Source: JACPFN01 sp964406135 (GTDB taxonomy: Bacteria > Babelota > Babeliae > Babelales > Chromulinivoraceae). Taken from it: 46,146 nucleotides of DNA. The stretch's first letter is position 1; the number at the start of each line of letters is the position of its first letter. The translations under genes were made by a program, and so were the position numbers. The stretch covers positions 1 to 46,146 of the forward strand of contig CAYOQO010000010.1 of NCBI GenBank assembly GCA_964406135.1, in the 5' to 3' direction. Of the stretch, positions 24,267 to 31,703 are shown one piece after another. The notes beneath the pieces were generated by a model, which was not told the origin of the DNA, searched no databases, and worked only from the letters and a program-made list of their open reading frames with translations.

Positions 24267-26210
24267 ATGTCAAACAATAAATTTTATGTTACGACGCCTA
24301 TTTATTACGTGAATGCAGCACCTCATTTAGGTTCATTGTATTCAACACTTCTGGCAGATGTTGCTGCTCGGTATCATAAACTTATGGGCCAAAAAGTTTT
24401 TTTTCTGACTGGTACTGATGAACATGGTCAAAAAATTGCAGAAACTGCAAAAAAAGCTGGCAAAAATCCAAAAGAATTTGTTGATCAATTTATTCCTGCC
24501 TATGAAAATATGTGGAAATTGTACAACATTGAATACACAAAATTTATTCGTACGACTGATACGTATCACGTTTTAGCAGTTCAAGCTTGGATTTTAAAAT
24601 TAATGGAGCAAGGTGACATTTATAAAGGTTTGTATACTGGTTGGTATTGTACACCGTGCGAAACTTTTGTAACTGAAAAAGATCAAGTTGTTGATGGCAA
24701 AGAAATTACTTGCCCAACATGTCTTCGTCCATGTAATGAAATTTCTGAAGAATGTTATTATTTTAAATTATCAGCGTATCAAGATCGATTACTTGAATTT
24801 TTACAAAATAACTCAGATTTCATTACTCCTAAAGAACGCGCTAACGAAGTTATTTCATTTATTAAAGATGGACTAAAAGATTTAAGTATTTCACGTACCA
24901 CGGTGACCTGGGGTATTCCATTTCCAGGTGACAGCAAACATGTTACCTATGTGTGGGCAGATGCACTCAACAATTATATTACGGCAATTGGTTATGGTTC
25001 TGATGAACAAAAATTGCATCAATGGTGGCCTGCAGATTTGCAAATTTTAGGAAAAGACATTGTGCGTTTTCATGCAATTTATTGGCCGGCATTTTTAATG
25101 GCATCAGGATTGCAAATGCCAAAAAAACTTTTGGTGCATGGTTGGATTAAGGTTGGTGAACAAAAGATGTCAAAATCTTTAGGTAATGCAATTGATCCAA
25201 AAAATTTGGCAGATCATTATGGTGTTGATCAAATTCGTTATTATTTGACCGCAAAAATGGCAATTACGCAAGACTCACAATTTAGTTTGCAAGACATTGA
25301 GCAGTGCATCAATTCTGAACTTGCAGATGACTTAGGAAATTTGCTGAATCGTTGTTCAACTTTGGCAGAAAAATTTAACTACACAAAAATTCAGTCGCCT
25401 GACGAATGGTCAAAACAGAGCCATGAACTGCTTGTTGAATCTGAAAGAATGAAAACAGAAGTTTTACAACTTATAGAGCAAGGATTTTTTCATCGAGCTG
25501 TGCAAAGAATTTGGGAATTTATAGCACTGACCAATGCTTATTTTCATAATCATGAACCTTGGAAGGTTGTAAAGACCAATTCTGCTCTATTCCAGGAAAT
25601 TATTGCTGCAACGGTGTATAGCATACGGCTGATTGGAGTATTGCTTTGGCCCGTGATGCCGAATAAAATGGAGCAGTTACTTGCAAGTTTAGATTTTGAC
25701 ATTTCAAAAATGAACGAACATTTATTTGAACAACTTGCATGGACTGATGAAATTAACATTAAAAAAATTGAAACTTTATTTGCAAAATATGAGAAACCTA
25801 TGGAAAACAAAAACGATCAAAAATTAACATCTACCATTTCGTCATCCTCGACTCCGATCGAGGATCCAGTTACTAATAATTCTTCCTTCATCTCAATTGA
25901 TGACTTTGTAAAAGTAGACATGCGTGTTGGAAAAATTATTGCCTGCGAAATTGTTGAAAAATCAGACAAACTTTTGAAAATGCAGGTTGATTTTGGTGAC
26001 TTTGGTCAACGACAAATTTTTGCCGGAATGAGAAAATTTTATCAACCTGAAGGGTTGCTTGGCAAGCTTGGTGTGTTCGTGGTTAATTTTAAACCGCGCA
26101 TGATCATGGGCATGGAGTCACAAGGCATGATGCTTTCTGCATTTTCAGATCAAGAAGCTTTTATTTTGCAACCAGAAAAAGAAATTATTTTAGGTTCAAA
26201 AATTAAGTAA
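24267..26210 (+). CDS. metG: Methionyl-tRNA synthetase with C-terminal tRNA-binding domain
   Basis: 647 residues. HLGS at 20-23 (HIGH) and KMSKS at 300-304. One zinc knuckle with C128, C131, C149 and C152. The anticodon-binding helical domain spans about 360-510. The EMAP-II-like tRNA-binding domain spans about 545-647 (FVKVDMRVGKII ... ESQGMMLSAF). The linker between them contains S525-P534, encoded by a dRS3-like repeat copy at 25841-25869, so the repeat has become part of the protein. It lies 9 bases after potD and is the last clear member of the operon. The final 31 codons are duplicated downstream at 26900. Confidence 0.95.
   Translation: MSNNKFYVTTPIYYVNAAPHLGSLYSTLLADVAARYHKLMGQKVFFLTGTDEHGQKIAETAKKAGKNPKEFVDQFIPAYENMWKLYNIEYTKFIRTTDTYHVLAVQAWILKLMEQGDIYKGLYTGWYCTPCETFVTEKDQVVDGKEITCPTCLRPCNEISEECYYFKLSAYQDRLLEFLQNNSDFITPKERANEVISFIKDGLKDLSISRTTVTWGIPFPGDSKHVTYVWADALNNYITAIGYGSDEQKLHQWWPADLQILGKDIVRFHAIYWPAFLMASGLQMPKKLLVHGWIKVGEQKMSKSLGNAIDPKNLADHYGVDQIRYYLTAKMAITQDSQFSLQDIEQCINSELADDLGNLLNRCSTLAEKFNYTKIQSPDEWSKQSHELLVESERMKTEVLQLIEQGFFHRAVQRIWEFIALTNAYFHNHEPWKVVKTNSALFQEIIAATVYSIRLIGVLLWPVMPNKMEQLLASLDFDISKMNEHLFEQLAWTDEINIKKIETLFAKYEKPMENKNDQKLTSTISSSSTPIEDPVTNNSSFISIDDFVKVDMRVGKIIACEIVEKSDKLLKMQVDFGDFGQRQIFAGMRKFYQPEGLLGKLGVFVVNFKPRMIMGMESQGMMLSAFSDQEAFILQPEKEIILGSKIK
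25841..25869 (+). repeat. dRS3-like palindromic element inside metG coding sequence
   Basis: GTCATCCTCG, a variant centre, then ATCGAGGATCCAG. Same family as 6339 and 31527. It lies in frame in the flexible linker between the catalytic/anticodon part and the tRNA-binding domain of MetG and encodes SSSSTPIEDP. Confidence 0.75.
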
Positions 26211-26222
26211 AAAAATTGAATT

Positions 26223-26277
26223 TTTATGAAAAAAGCAATGTTGTTAAGTTTGCTGTTGCAATTTATATTTTGCTGTG
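26223..26277 (+). repeat. 55-base sequence duplicated across the assembly gap (left copy)
   Basis: Identical to 26378-26432: TTTATG, then the start of an exported-protein gene. It ends exactly where the run of N begins. Most likely both contig ends carry the same k-mer overlap rather than there being two genes; see the gap. Confidence 0.85.
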
Positions 26278-26377
26278 NNNNNNNNNNNNNNNNNNNNNNN
26301 NNNNNNNNNNNNNNNNNNNNNNNNNNNNNNNNNNNNNNNNNNNNNNNNNNNNNNNNNNNNNNNNNNNNNNNNNNNNN
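26278..26377. other. Assembly gap of 100 N
   Basis: Exactly 100 N, the conventional placeholder for an unknown gap size. The flanks are the same 55 bases, a length that equals a common de Bruijn k-mer. The two contigs may abut, or an unresolved repeat (for example paralogous exported genes) may be missing here. Confidence 0.95.
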
Positions 26378-26380
26378 TTT

Positions 26381-26890
26381 ATGAAAAAAGCAATGTTGTT
26401 AAGTTTGCTGTTGCAATTTATATTTTGCTGTGGAGGTGATGCAGCAAAACCAAGATTTGAACGTCGCGATTTTTACGGTTTTGATAATCCTTCTATTTTG
26501 AGAGAATATTGTCTTTTAAATTCTTCTCACTTAAATTACGACATAAAAAAAATATCTTTGTATGCAATAAATCCTGAAGGAGTGGATTTGTGGAAGCATG
26601 GTCGAATGATTTTAAGAATTGAAGATAAAAATGGAGAACGTTTTTCTTCAATTTATATTCCAAAAGCTGCAATGATATTAGATGAAACTGAGAAAGAAGA
26701 TTGCATTATTGAGTGTTTAGAAGGTTGTTTGCGCCTTCGTTTTTTTGTAGAGACTCGCTGTTTAGAGTCTGCTTGTGATCAAGCATTTCGGGCATATAAA
26801 AAATTTAATGCAGGTTCTGTGCTCTTGCCATCAAAGCTAGTTGTTGTTCAGATGCAACAAAAAGAGTTAGCAAAAAGAGGTTGTTTTTAA
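26381..26890 (+). CDS. Small exported protein, unknown function, in accessory island
   Basis: 169 residues from the ATG at 26381 just after the gap. A frame reading through the Ns from 26216 is an artefact. Signal peptide about 1-17 (KKAMLLSLLLQFIFCCGG), with a possible lipobox-like FCCG. The mature part contains ERRDFYGFDNPSILREYCLL and an EDCIIECLEGCLRLRFFVE strand pair with several Cys. No family recognised. The partial left copy at 26226-26277 has the same first 17 codons. Confidence 0.6.
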   Translation: MKKAMLLSLLLQFIFCCGGDAAKPRFERRDFYGFDNPSILREYCLLNSSHLNYDIKKISLYAINPEGVDLWKHGRMILRIEDKNGERFSSIYIPKAAMILDETEKEDCIIECLEGCLRLRFFVETRCLESACDQAFRAYKKFNAGSVLLPSKLVVVQMQQKELAKRGCF

Positions 26891-26899
26891 AAAATTGTT

Positions 26900-26995
26900 G
26901 AGTCGCAAGGCATGATGCTTTCTGCATTTTCAGATCAAGAAGCGTTTGTTTTGCAGCCAGAAAAAGAAATTATTTTAGGTTCAAAAATTAAGTAA
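26900..26995 (+). pseudogene. Duplicated 3' end of metG (31 codons plus stop)
   Basis: The frame ESQGMMLSAFSDQEAF to SKIK and stop repeats the last 31 residues of MetG with one change (I to V) and a few synonymous differences. It has no upstream reading frame or start and so is a remnant. It places a second metG end after the exported gene at 26381, consistent with tandem duplication or integration at the metG 3' end. Confidence 0.88.
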
Positions 26996-27022
26996 CAGTA
27001 ATAGTAATGTTTAGGGGTTTTC

Positions 27023-27775
27023 ATGAAACATTTATTGAGTATTTTATTTTGCTTTGTAACCGTGCAAGCAGTTGAAACTGTTAGAATTTATCATGTAACA
27101 AGCAGTTTCAAACATTTAGAAAATATTAAAAAATTTGGGCTTTGTTCTGGATTTGGCGCTTGTTATAATTCTGAATCTTTTATTTCTTTGTGCCAGAGTT
27201 TTTATCCAACTTGGCCTGTATCTAAGTGTAGGCAGCTGCAGCAAGAACAAAGGGATATGGTTTTGCAGAGTAGAAAAAGTAAAGGATTTGCAGATCAGAT
27301 GAGTGTCATTTACTTTAAACCAGAAGAGCCTGGAATTAAAGAAACTGCAAATGTTGCAATCGAAGTTGATCCGAACAGTACGTATGTTTATAATATGGAA
27401 CATCGGGCTCAAGCATGGCAGCAAAATCCTAAAGCTGATGCATTATATCGTAAATCACGTGTTTTATTGGCAGATTATTTAAAATATTTAAAAGAAGCTG
27501 AGGCCATGGTTTTGCAAAATCCAAATTTGGAAGTTCAATTGGACCCAGAAACAGCTCGTCCTTTTTATCTTGAAAAAAATGATGCAAGAAAACAAAAGGT
27601 TAAAATTAACGGAGAGTGGGTTGAATATAAAGGGATTGGTGCTCAAATTTATAATGGTGAAGTAATTGTTGAAACAACTTGCATTCCATCCAAAGATTTA
27701 ATATTTTTGAATGATACTATTTTTTCTTGTCCACGTTCAACACCTGTACGTAATAATCCTGAAAATTTGAAATAA
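27023..27775 (+). CDS. Exported protein with ADP-ribosyltransferase-like motifs
   Basis: 250 residues; signal peptide about 1-16 (SILFCFVTVQA|VE). The mature N-terminus RIYHVTSSFKHLENIKKFGL (H24) resembles the first conserved block of H-type ADP-ribosyltransferase or KptA/DarT-like folds (YHxT...nlxxIxxxGL). A middle strand VAIEVDPNSTYVYNMEHR and a late NGEVIVETTCIPSKDLIFLN with E213 resemble the second and third blocks, where a Glu or hydrophobic strand precedes an IPxxxI turn. These are visual resemblances only. Export would fit a secreted effector or toxin. It lies in the island after the metG remnant. Confidence 0.55.
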   Translation: MKHLLSILFCFVTVQAVETVRIYHVTSSFKHLENIKKFGLCSGFGACYNSESFISLCQSFYPTWPVSKCRQLQQEQRDMVLQSRKSKGFADQMSVIYFKPEEPGIKETANVAIEVDPNSTYVYNMEHRAQAWQQNPKADALYRKSRVLLADYLKYLKEAEAMVLQNPNLEVQLDPETARPFYLEKNDARKQKVKINGEWVEYKGIGAQIYNGEVIVETTCIPSKDLIFLNDTIFSCPRSTPVRNNPENLK

Positions 27776-27785
27776 AAAAGTATAT

Positions 27786-28019
27786 ATGTCTGTAGAATTG
27801 CATATCAAAATTGGTCTATATCGTCATTACAAAGGTAATTTATATTACGTCATTGGTCTTGCAAAACATACAGAAACATCTGAAGTTGTTGTGGTGTATC
27901 AAGGACTGTATGGTGATAAAGATTTTTTTGTAAGACCATATGAAATGTTTATAGAATCAGTTGAGTATGAAGGAAAAATTGTATCGAGATTTGAATTTGT
28001 AAGTGAAAAAATATTATAA
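27786..28019 (+). CDS. DUF1653 domain protein
   Basis: 77 residues, a single DUF1653 domain. GLYRHYKGNLYYVIGLAKHT, then ETSEVVVVYQGLYGDKDFFV, then RPYEMFIESVEYEGKIVSRF match the family's G-x-Y-x-H-x-K-G, H-x-E-T, V-V-Y and R-P-x-x-M-F landmarks in order. Function is unknown; these small cytosolic proteins are widespread in bacteria. It is tightly packed between two exported proteins (10- and 12-base gaps). Confidence 0.85.
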   Translation: MSVELHIKIGLYRHYKGNLYYVIGLAKHTETSEVVVVYQGLYGDKDFFVRPYEMFIESVEYEGKIVSRFEFVSEKIL

Positions 28020-28031
28020 ATAAAAACAAAA

Positions 28032-28604
28032 ATGAGAAATAAAATATATATTTTGTTATTATTTTTTTCTTTTAATCTTTGGTCTGTTGAACATATTGTG
28101 AATGTGATTGACGCTGACCCGTGTTTGATTAAAAATCGTTTGATTTCTATGAAAAATGAATTTGATGTGTCATATGTAAAACATTCTTCACGCAAGCATT
28201 TTCCTGGGGTTCATTTTCAAGTTAATTATGATGTAAGGCGAGTGTGTTGGTTGCAAATAGTTAGAACTGATTGTAAAGATATAAAATTACAAGAATTTAT
28301 TGATGCTTGTGATGAATTATTTCCAATATATACGCATGGTGAGCATTTTTATGACATACCAATTTGGAATTATGGTTATTTTAATAAGCCATTATCTTTT
28401 TGGCGTGCGCATTCTTATGCTGTCGCACTTGATCATAATCAAAAAACAGTTCAATGTTTGGGCGGAATTTCTTGGGGATTTGAATTATCATTTTGGAGAC
28501 TTTGGCCATATACGATTCTGCCAAAATCGTTAGATAAATCTAATTGGATTCAAGATTGGAATGTTTTTAAAAAAGAATTGCCAGGGTATACAATTATTCA
28601 ATAA
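28032..28604 (+). CDS. Exported protein, unknown function
   Basis: 190 residues; signal peptide about 1-18 (KIYILLLFFSFNLWS|VE). The mature part is Trp/Tyr/His-rich (FYDIPIWNYGYFNKPLSFW and GGISWGFELSFWRLWPY), which suggests a compact beta-rich domain. I see no known motif. The 3' end overlaps the convergent translocase gene by 11 bases. Confidence 0.6.
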   Translation: MRNKIYILLLFFSFNLWSVEHIVNVIDADPCLIKNRLISMKNEFDVSYVKHSSRKHFPGVHFQVNYDVRRVCWLQIVRTDCKDIKLQEFIDACDELFPIYTHGEHFYDIPIWNYGYFNKPLSFWRAHSYAVALDHNQKTVQCLGGISWGFELSFWRLWPYTILPKSLDKSNWIQDWNVFKKELPGYTIIQ

Positions 28605-29979
28605 TTTCTTTATGCTCAACCAATTTTTGATTTAATTTACCCACAAATATTGCAGCAGCCATCCAAACACCAATGATTCCTAAGCTTATGAGTGTTCCGT
28701 ACAGTAGTAAATGATGAACTGACATCATAGGATTGCCTGGTACATTGAGCCAGCCGCCAATTTGCGCTCCTGACATTTTTGCAGAGCGTGATCCAAACAT
28801 ATCAATAAAACTTTTTGTTTTAAATTTTGCATCTTTGCTTGTTGGAATGTACATCATTTCTTTGACCGGATTGTTCACTGCATAGGACATTGATTTAACC
28901 AAAAGCATGACACCAAATGTTGCCCACAACAGCATGTATGGAGTTGGAAACATAACTTGGTAGTAAACGTACATGCATACGAGTGCGAGTGCAAAAGCTA
29001 TAGGATAAATCATCAAACAGATGCGAGTTCCAAAACGTTTGATGATGTAACTGGTTCCCAACAATGCAATTAAAAATGCAAGGGTATTAATGCAAACGCC
29101 ATACACACCTTTAAACCATTTAAATGATGCATCATCAAAAATTAAAGATGCTTGTGAATTCATTTGATATTCAACAATAGTTCCTGCAATTTCATAAAAT
29201 GTTGAAACAATCAACACGCCAATTAAATATGGCTGTGTGATCAAAAGTTTAATACCGCTGAGCGCATTGTGCGTTGTTGGTTTTTCATGAATTGCAGCGT
29301 TGGTCAATTCACTTGCAGGTGTTGTTTTGATCAAGTAATGGATTGTGGCAATAAAGCATCCAAGGCATACGACAACAGTTGCATAAAATGGCCAGATGAC
29401 ATTTGTTTTAATAAGCATTAACGATGATCCGCCAATCGCGCCAAATTGTCCTGCCGCCACAATGAAAGGAAATATTCTTTTAGCTTGATCTGAAGTTGAA
29501 GCACTGATGGTGAAAGACCAAAATACAGCAACCATGAGTGAGCCAAAACTTTCAGTAAATAAATATCCTAAAATGCCACTGGTTGCAATGACGGTTGAAC
29601 CTAAAAATGCATCACCTTGTTGATGTTTTAAAAATAAAATGATGGTGATGGCAGAAAATACGATCATGTAAAATGTTGCAATCACGTACATTAATTTATG
29701 CTTTTCAAAAATGTCGACCAATTTGCTGTAGAGCAAAACAAGTGCAAGTACAAAAATAGGGGATAAAGTTTTGACGGTTGGAATCCAGAGTCGACCTGTA
29801 TCTTCTGACCAGCCCAGTGATGTTGGGAATGCAAGTTTGTATAAAACTAAATCTTTAAGGAGTCGCATGAGCCAGTAGGTGCCAATGGTGAATAAAAATG
29901 CACAAGCAAGTAAACTGACTTTTTTTACTTCATCTTTATGGATGTCTGGATAAAAATATCGAATGAATGTCGTTAACAT
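28594..29979 (-). CDS. Nucleotide (ATP/ADP) translocase, NTT family, copy 1
   Basis: 461 residues with about 11-12 membrane helices, the usual size of bacterial NTT (Tlc) carriers. Four charged landmarks of the family are in place: K42 in RLLKD, a Glu in FTESFGS, a Glu in FYEIAGTIVEYQ, and a Lys in VKEMMYIPTSKDAKF. NTT proteins of energy parasites exchange host ATP for ADP, while paralogues import other nucleotides or NAD; specificity cannot be read here. A close paralogue lies upstream at 30088-31470 in the same orientation with about 108 bases between. Confidence 0.93.
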   Translation of the reverse strand: MLTTFIRYFYPDIHKDEVKKVSLLACAFLFTIGTYWLMRLLKDLVLYKLAFPTSLGWSEDTGRLWIPTVKTLSPIFVLALVLLYSKLVDIFEKHKLMYVIATFYMIVFSAITIILFLKHQQGDAFLGSTVIATSGILGYLFTESFGSLMVAVFWSFTISASTSDQAKRIFPFIVAAGQFGAIGGSSLMLIKTNVIWPFYATVVVCLGCFIATIHYLIKTTPASELTNAAIHEKPTTHNALSGIKLLITQPYLIGVLIVSTFYEIAGTIVEYQMNSQASLIFDDASFKWFKGVYGVCINTLAFLIALLGTSYIIKRFGTRICLMIYPIAFALALVCMYVYYQVMFPTPYMLLWATFGVMLLVKSMSYAVNNPVKEMMYIPTSKDAKFKTKSFIDMFGSRSAKMSGAQIGGWLNVPGNPMMSVHHLLLYGTLISLGIIGVWMAAAIFVGKLNQKLVEHKEIIE

Positions 29980-30016
29980 AAAAATGATCCCCTTAATTTA
30001 AATTTAGTTCCAAGAG

Positions 30017-30050
30017 AAAACTCCGACATAGCGAGTATGCCGGAGTTTTT
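30017..30050 (-). terminator. Hairpin between the two translocase genes
   Basis: AAAACTCCG-A-CATA pairs with TATG-C-CGGAGTTTT around a short GCGAG loop, one internal mismatch, flanked by T-tracts in both directions. On the minus strand it would end or attenuate the transcript of the upstream paralogue before the second. Confidence 0.65.
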
Positions 30051-30087
30051 ATTTTTGTATCAAGTTTTGATTGCAAATATTGAATGC

Positions 30088-31470
30088 TTATCCAATGATT
30101 TCGTTGTTTTTAACAAGCTGTTGATTTTTGCGACCAACATACAACGCTGCAATGATCCAAATACCAATCACACCAAGACCAATCAGTGATCCATAAAGCA
30201 TTAAATTGTGAATTGATGCTGCAGGATTTCCTTTGATGTTTAAAGCACCGCCAATTTGTGCACCAGACATTTTTGCAGTTCTGCCGCCAAGCATATCGGT
30301 GATACCCTTAGCTTTAAATTTTGCATCTTTGCTTGTTGGAATGTACATCATTTCTTTTGCTGGATTGTTGACTGCGTATGAAGCAGCTTTAACAATTAAC
30401 ATTACGCTAAATGTTGCCCAAAATAGATTTAATGGAGTTGCAATACCTGATTGATAGTACAGGTATAAGCTTACAAGTGAAATAGCAAAACTGACAGGAT
30501 ATAAAAGTAAGCAAATTCGAATTCCATAAACTTTCATAATTTTGCTGGTACCTAAAAGTGCCATTAAGAATGCAAGACCATTTACAGCAACACCAAAAAT
30601 TCCAAGAAACCAATTAAATGCAGCATCATCAAAAATTAATGTTGCTTGTGATTTCATTTGATAATCAACGATTGTTCCTGCAATTTCATAAAAAGTTGAA
30701 ACAACTAAAACACCCATCAAATATTTTTCAGTAAGAAGTAATTTGATACCACCAAGCATATCTGGTTTTGCTTTTTTCTCTTCTTTGTCTGATTTCATTT
30801 GATCAGCAGGAATCGATGCCATTAAATAATGAATTGTCAAAATTAAACCAGCCATGAATGCAACTGCAACAAAGAATAACGGCCATGTTTGGCTAAATTT
30901 CATTAAAAGAAGTGATGAACCACCAATTGAACCGATTTGTCCGAGTGCAACGATTAAAGGGAATGTTCTTTTTGCTTGATCAGATGTTGAAGAGCTGACC
31001 GTGAATGACCAAAATAATGCAACAAGTACTGAGCCAAGGCTTTCTGTTAAAAGATAGTTTGCAAGACCTGCATATTTTAAAATAGGTGCGCCAACAAATT
31101 CTGAACCATAACTTGCTTGGCAGAAGAAAATGGTTGCAATAACTGCAAATGCAAGCGTGTAAAATGATGCGATAATGTAAAATAGTTTATGTTTTTCAAA
31201 CATATCAACTAGTTTTGTGTAGATAACAACAACGCCGAGTACAACCCAAGGTGAAACTGTTTTTGCAAAAGGATACCAAAGACGACCTTCATCTGCGCTG
31301 TAACCTAAAGCTGTTGGAAATGCGAGTTTGAATAAAACAGCATCTTTTAAAAGACGCAGGAGCCAATATGCTCCGATAGTGAAAAAGAATGCAAGACCGA
31401 GAAGACAGTATTTTTTAACTTCTTCACGTTTAATTTCAGGATAGAAAAATTGAACAACACCAGTAATCAT
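30088..31470 (-). CDS. Nucleotide (ATP/ADP) translocase, NTT family, copy 2
   Basis: 460 residues, clearly homologous along its whole length to the neighbour at 28594-29979, with the same landmarks: K42 in RLLKD, LTESLGS, FYEIAGTIVDYQ and AKEMMYIPTSKDAKF. Differences cluster in the central cytoplasmic loop (SDKEEKKAKPD here; NAAIHEKPTT in copy 1) and the C-terminus. The pair is a tandem duplication that may have diverged in substrate. A dRS3-like inverted pair lies just upstream (31527-31599). Confidence 0.93.
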   Translation of the reverse strand: MITGVVQFFYPEIKREEVKKYCLLGLAFFFTIGAYWLLRLLKDAVLFKLAFPTALGYSADEGRLWYPFAKTVSPWVVLGVVVIYTKLVDMFEKHKLFYIIASFYTLAFAVIATIFFCQASYGSEFVGAPILKYAGLANYLLTESLGSVLVALFWSFTVSSSTSDQAKRTFPLIVALGQIGSIGGSSLLLMKFSQTWPLFFVAVAFMAGLILTIHYLMASIPADQMKSDKEEKKAKPDMLGGIKLLLTEKYLMGVLVVSTFYEIAGTIVDYQMKSQATLIFDDAAFNWFLGIFGVAVNGLAFLMALLGTSKIMKVYGIRICLLLYPVSFAISLVSLYLYYQSGIATPLNLFWATFSVMLIVKAASYAVNNPAKEMMYIPTSKDAKFKAKGITDMLGGRTAKMSGAQIGGALNIKGNPAASIHNLMLYGSLIGLGVIGIWIIAALYVGRKNQQLVKNNEIIG

Positions 31471-31526
31471 ATACAGTTGCCTTTCATATGAATTTTAATA
31501 TTTTTTTATTTTTCAATTTTTTGTTT

Positions 31527-31555
31527 CCTCATCCTCGATTTATTCGGGGATCCAG
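31527..31555 (+). repeat. dRS3-like palindromic element, left arm of inverted pair
   Basis: TCATCCTCGATTTATTCGGG then GATCCAG, a variant with a changed centre, facing a copy at 31572. It lies between the translocase and glucokinase-like genes. Confidence 0.75.
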
Positions 31556-31571
31556 ATCTTATTTTTTTAAG

Positions 31572-31599
31572 ATAGATTCCAGCCTGCGCTGGAATGAGG
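31572..31599 (-). repeat. dRS3-like palindromic element, right arm of inverted pair
   Basis: ATAGATTCCAGCCTGCGCTG then GAATGAGG, the reverse orientation of the 31527 copy with a short A/T-rich spacer between them. Internal palindrome: TTCCAG-CCTGCG-CTGGAA. Confidence 0.75.
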
Positions 31600-31703
31600 G
31601 GGTGATTAGGGCAAATAATTATTATTTTTAACCCAAACCCATTTTACAAAAACAGAATAGCGTAAAAATTAAGAAAGTATAGTTTTTTGGCTTTCCTATA
31701 GCT

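Noticed and set aside
26216..26380. A longer reading frame through the N gap
   Set aside because: It only exists because Ns are translated as unknown residues; the gene has its own ATG at 26381.
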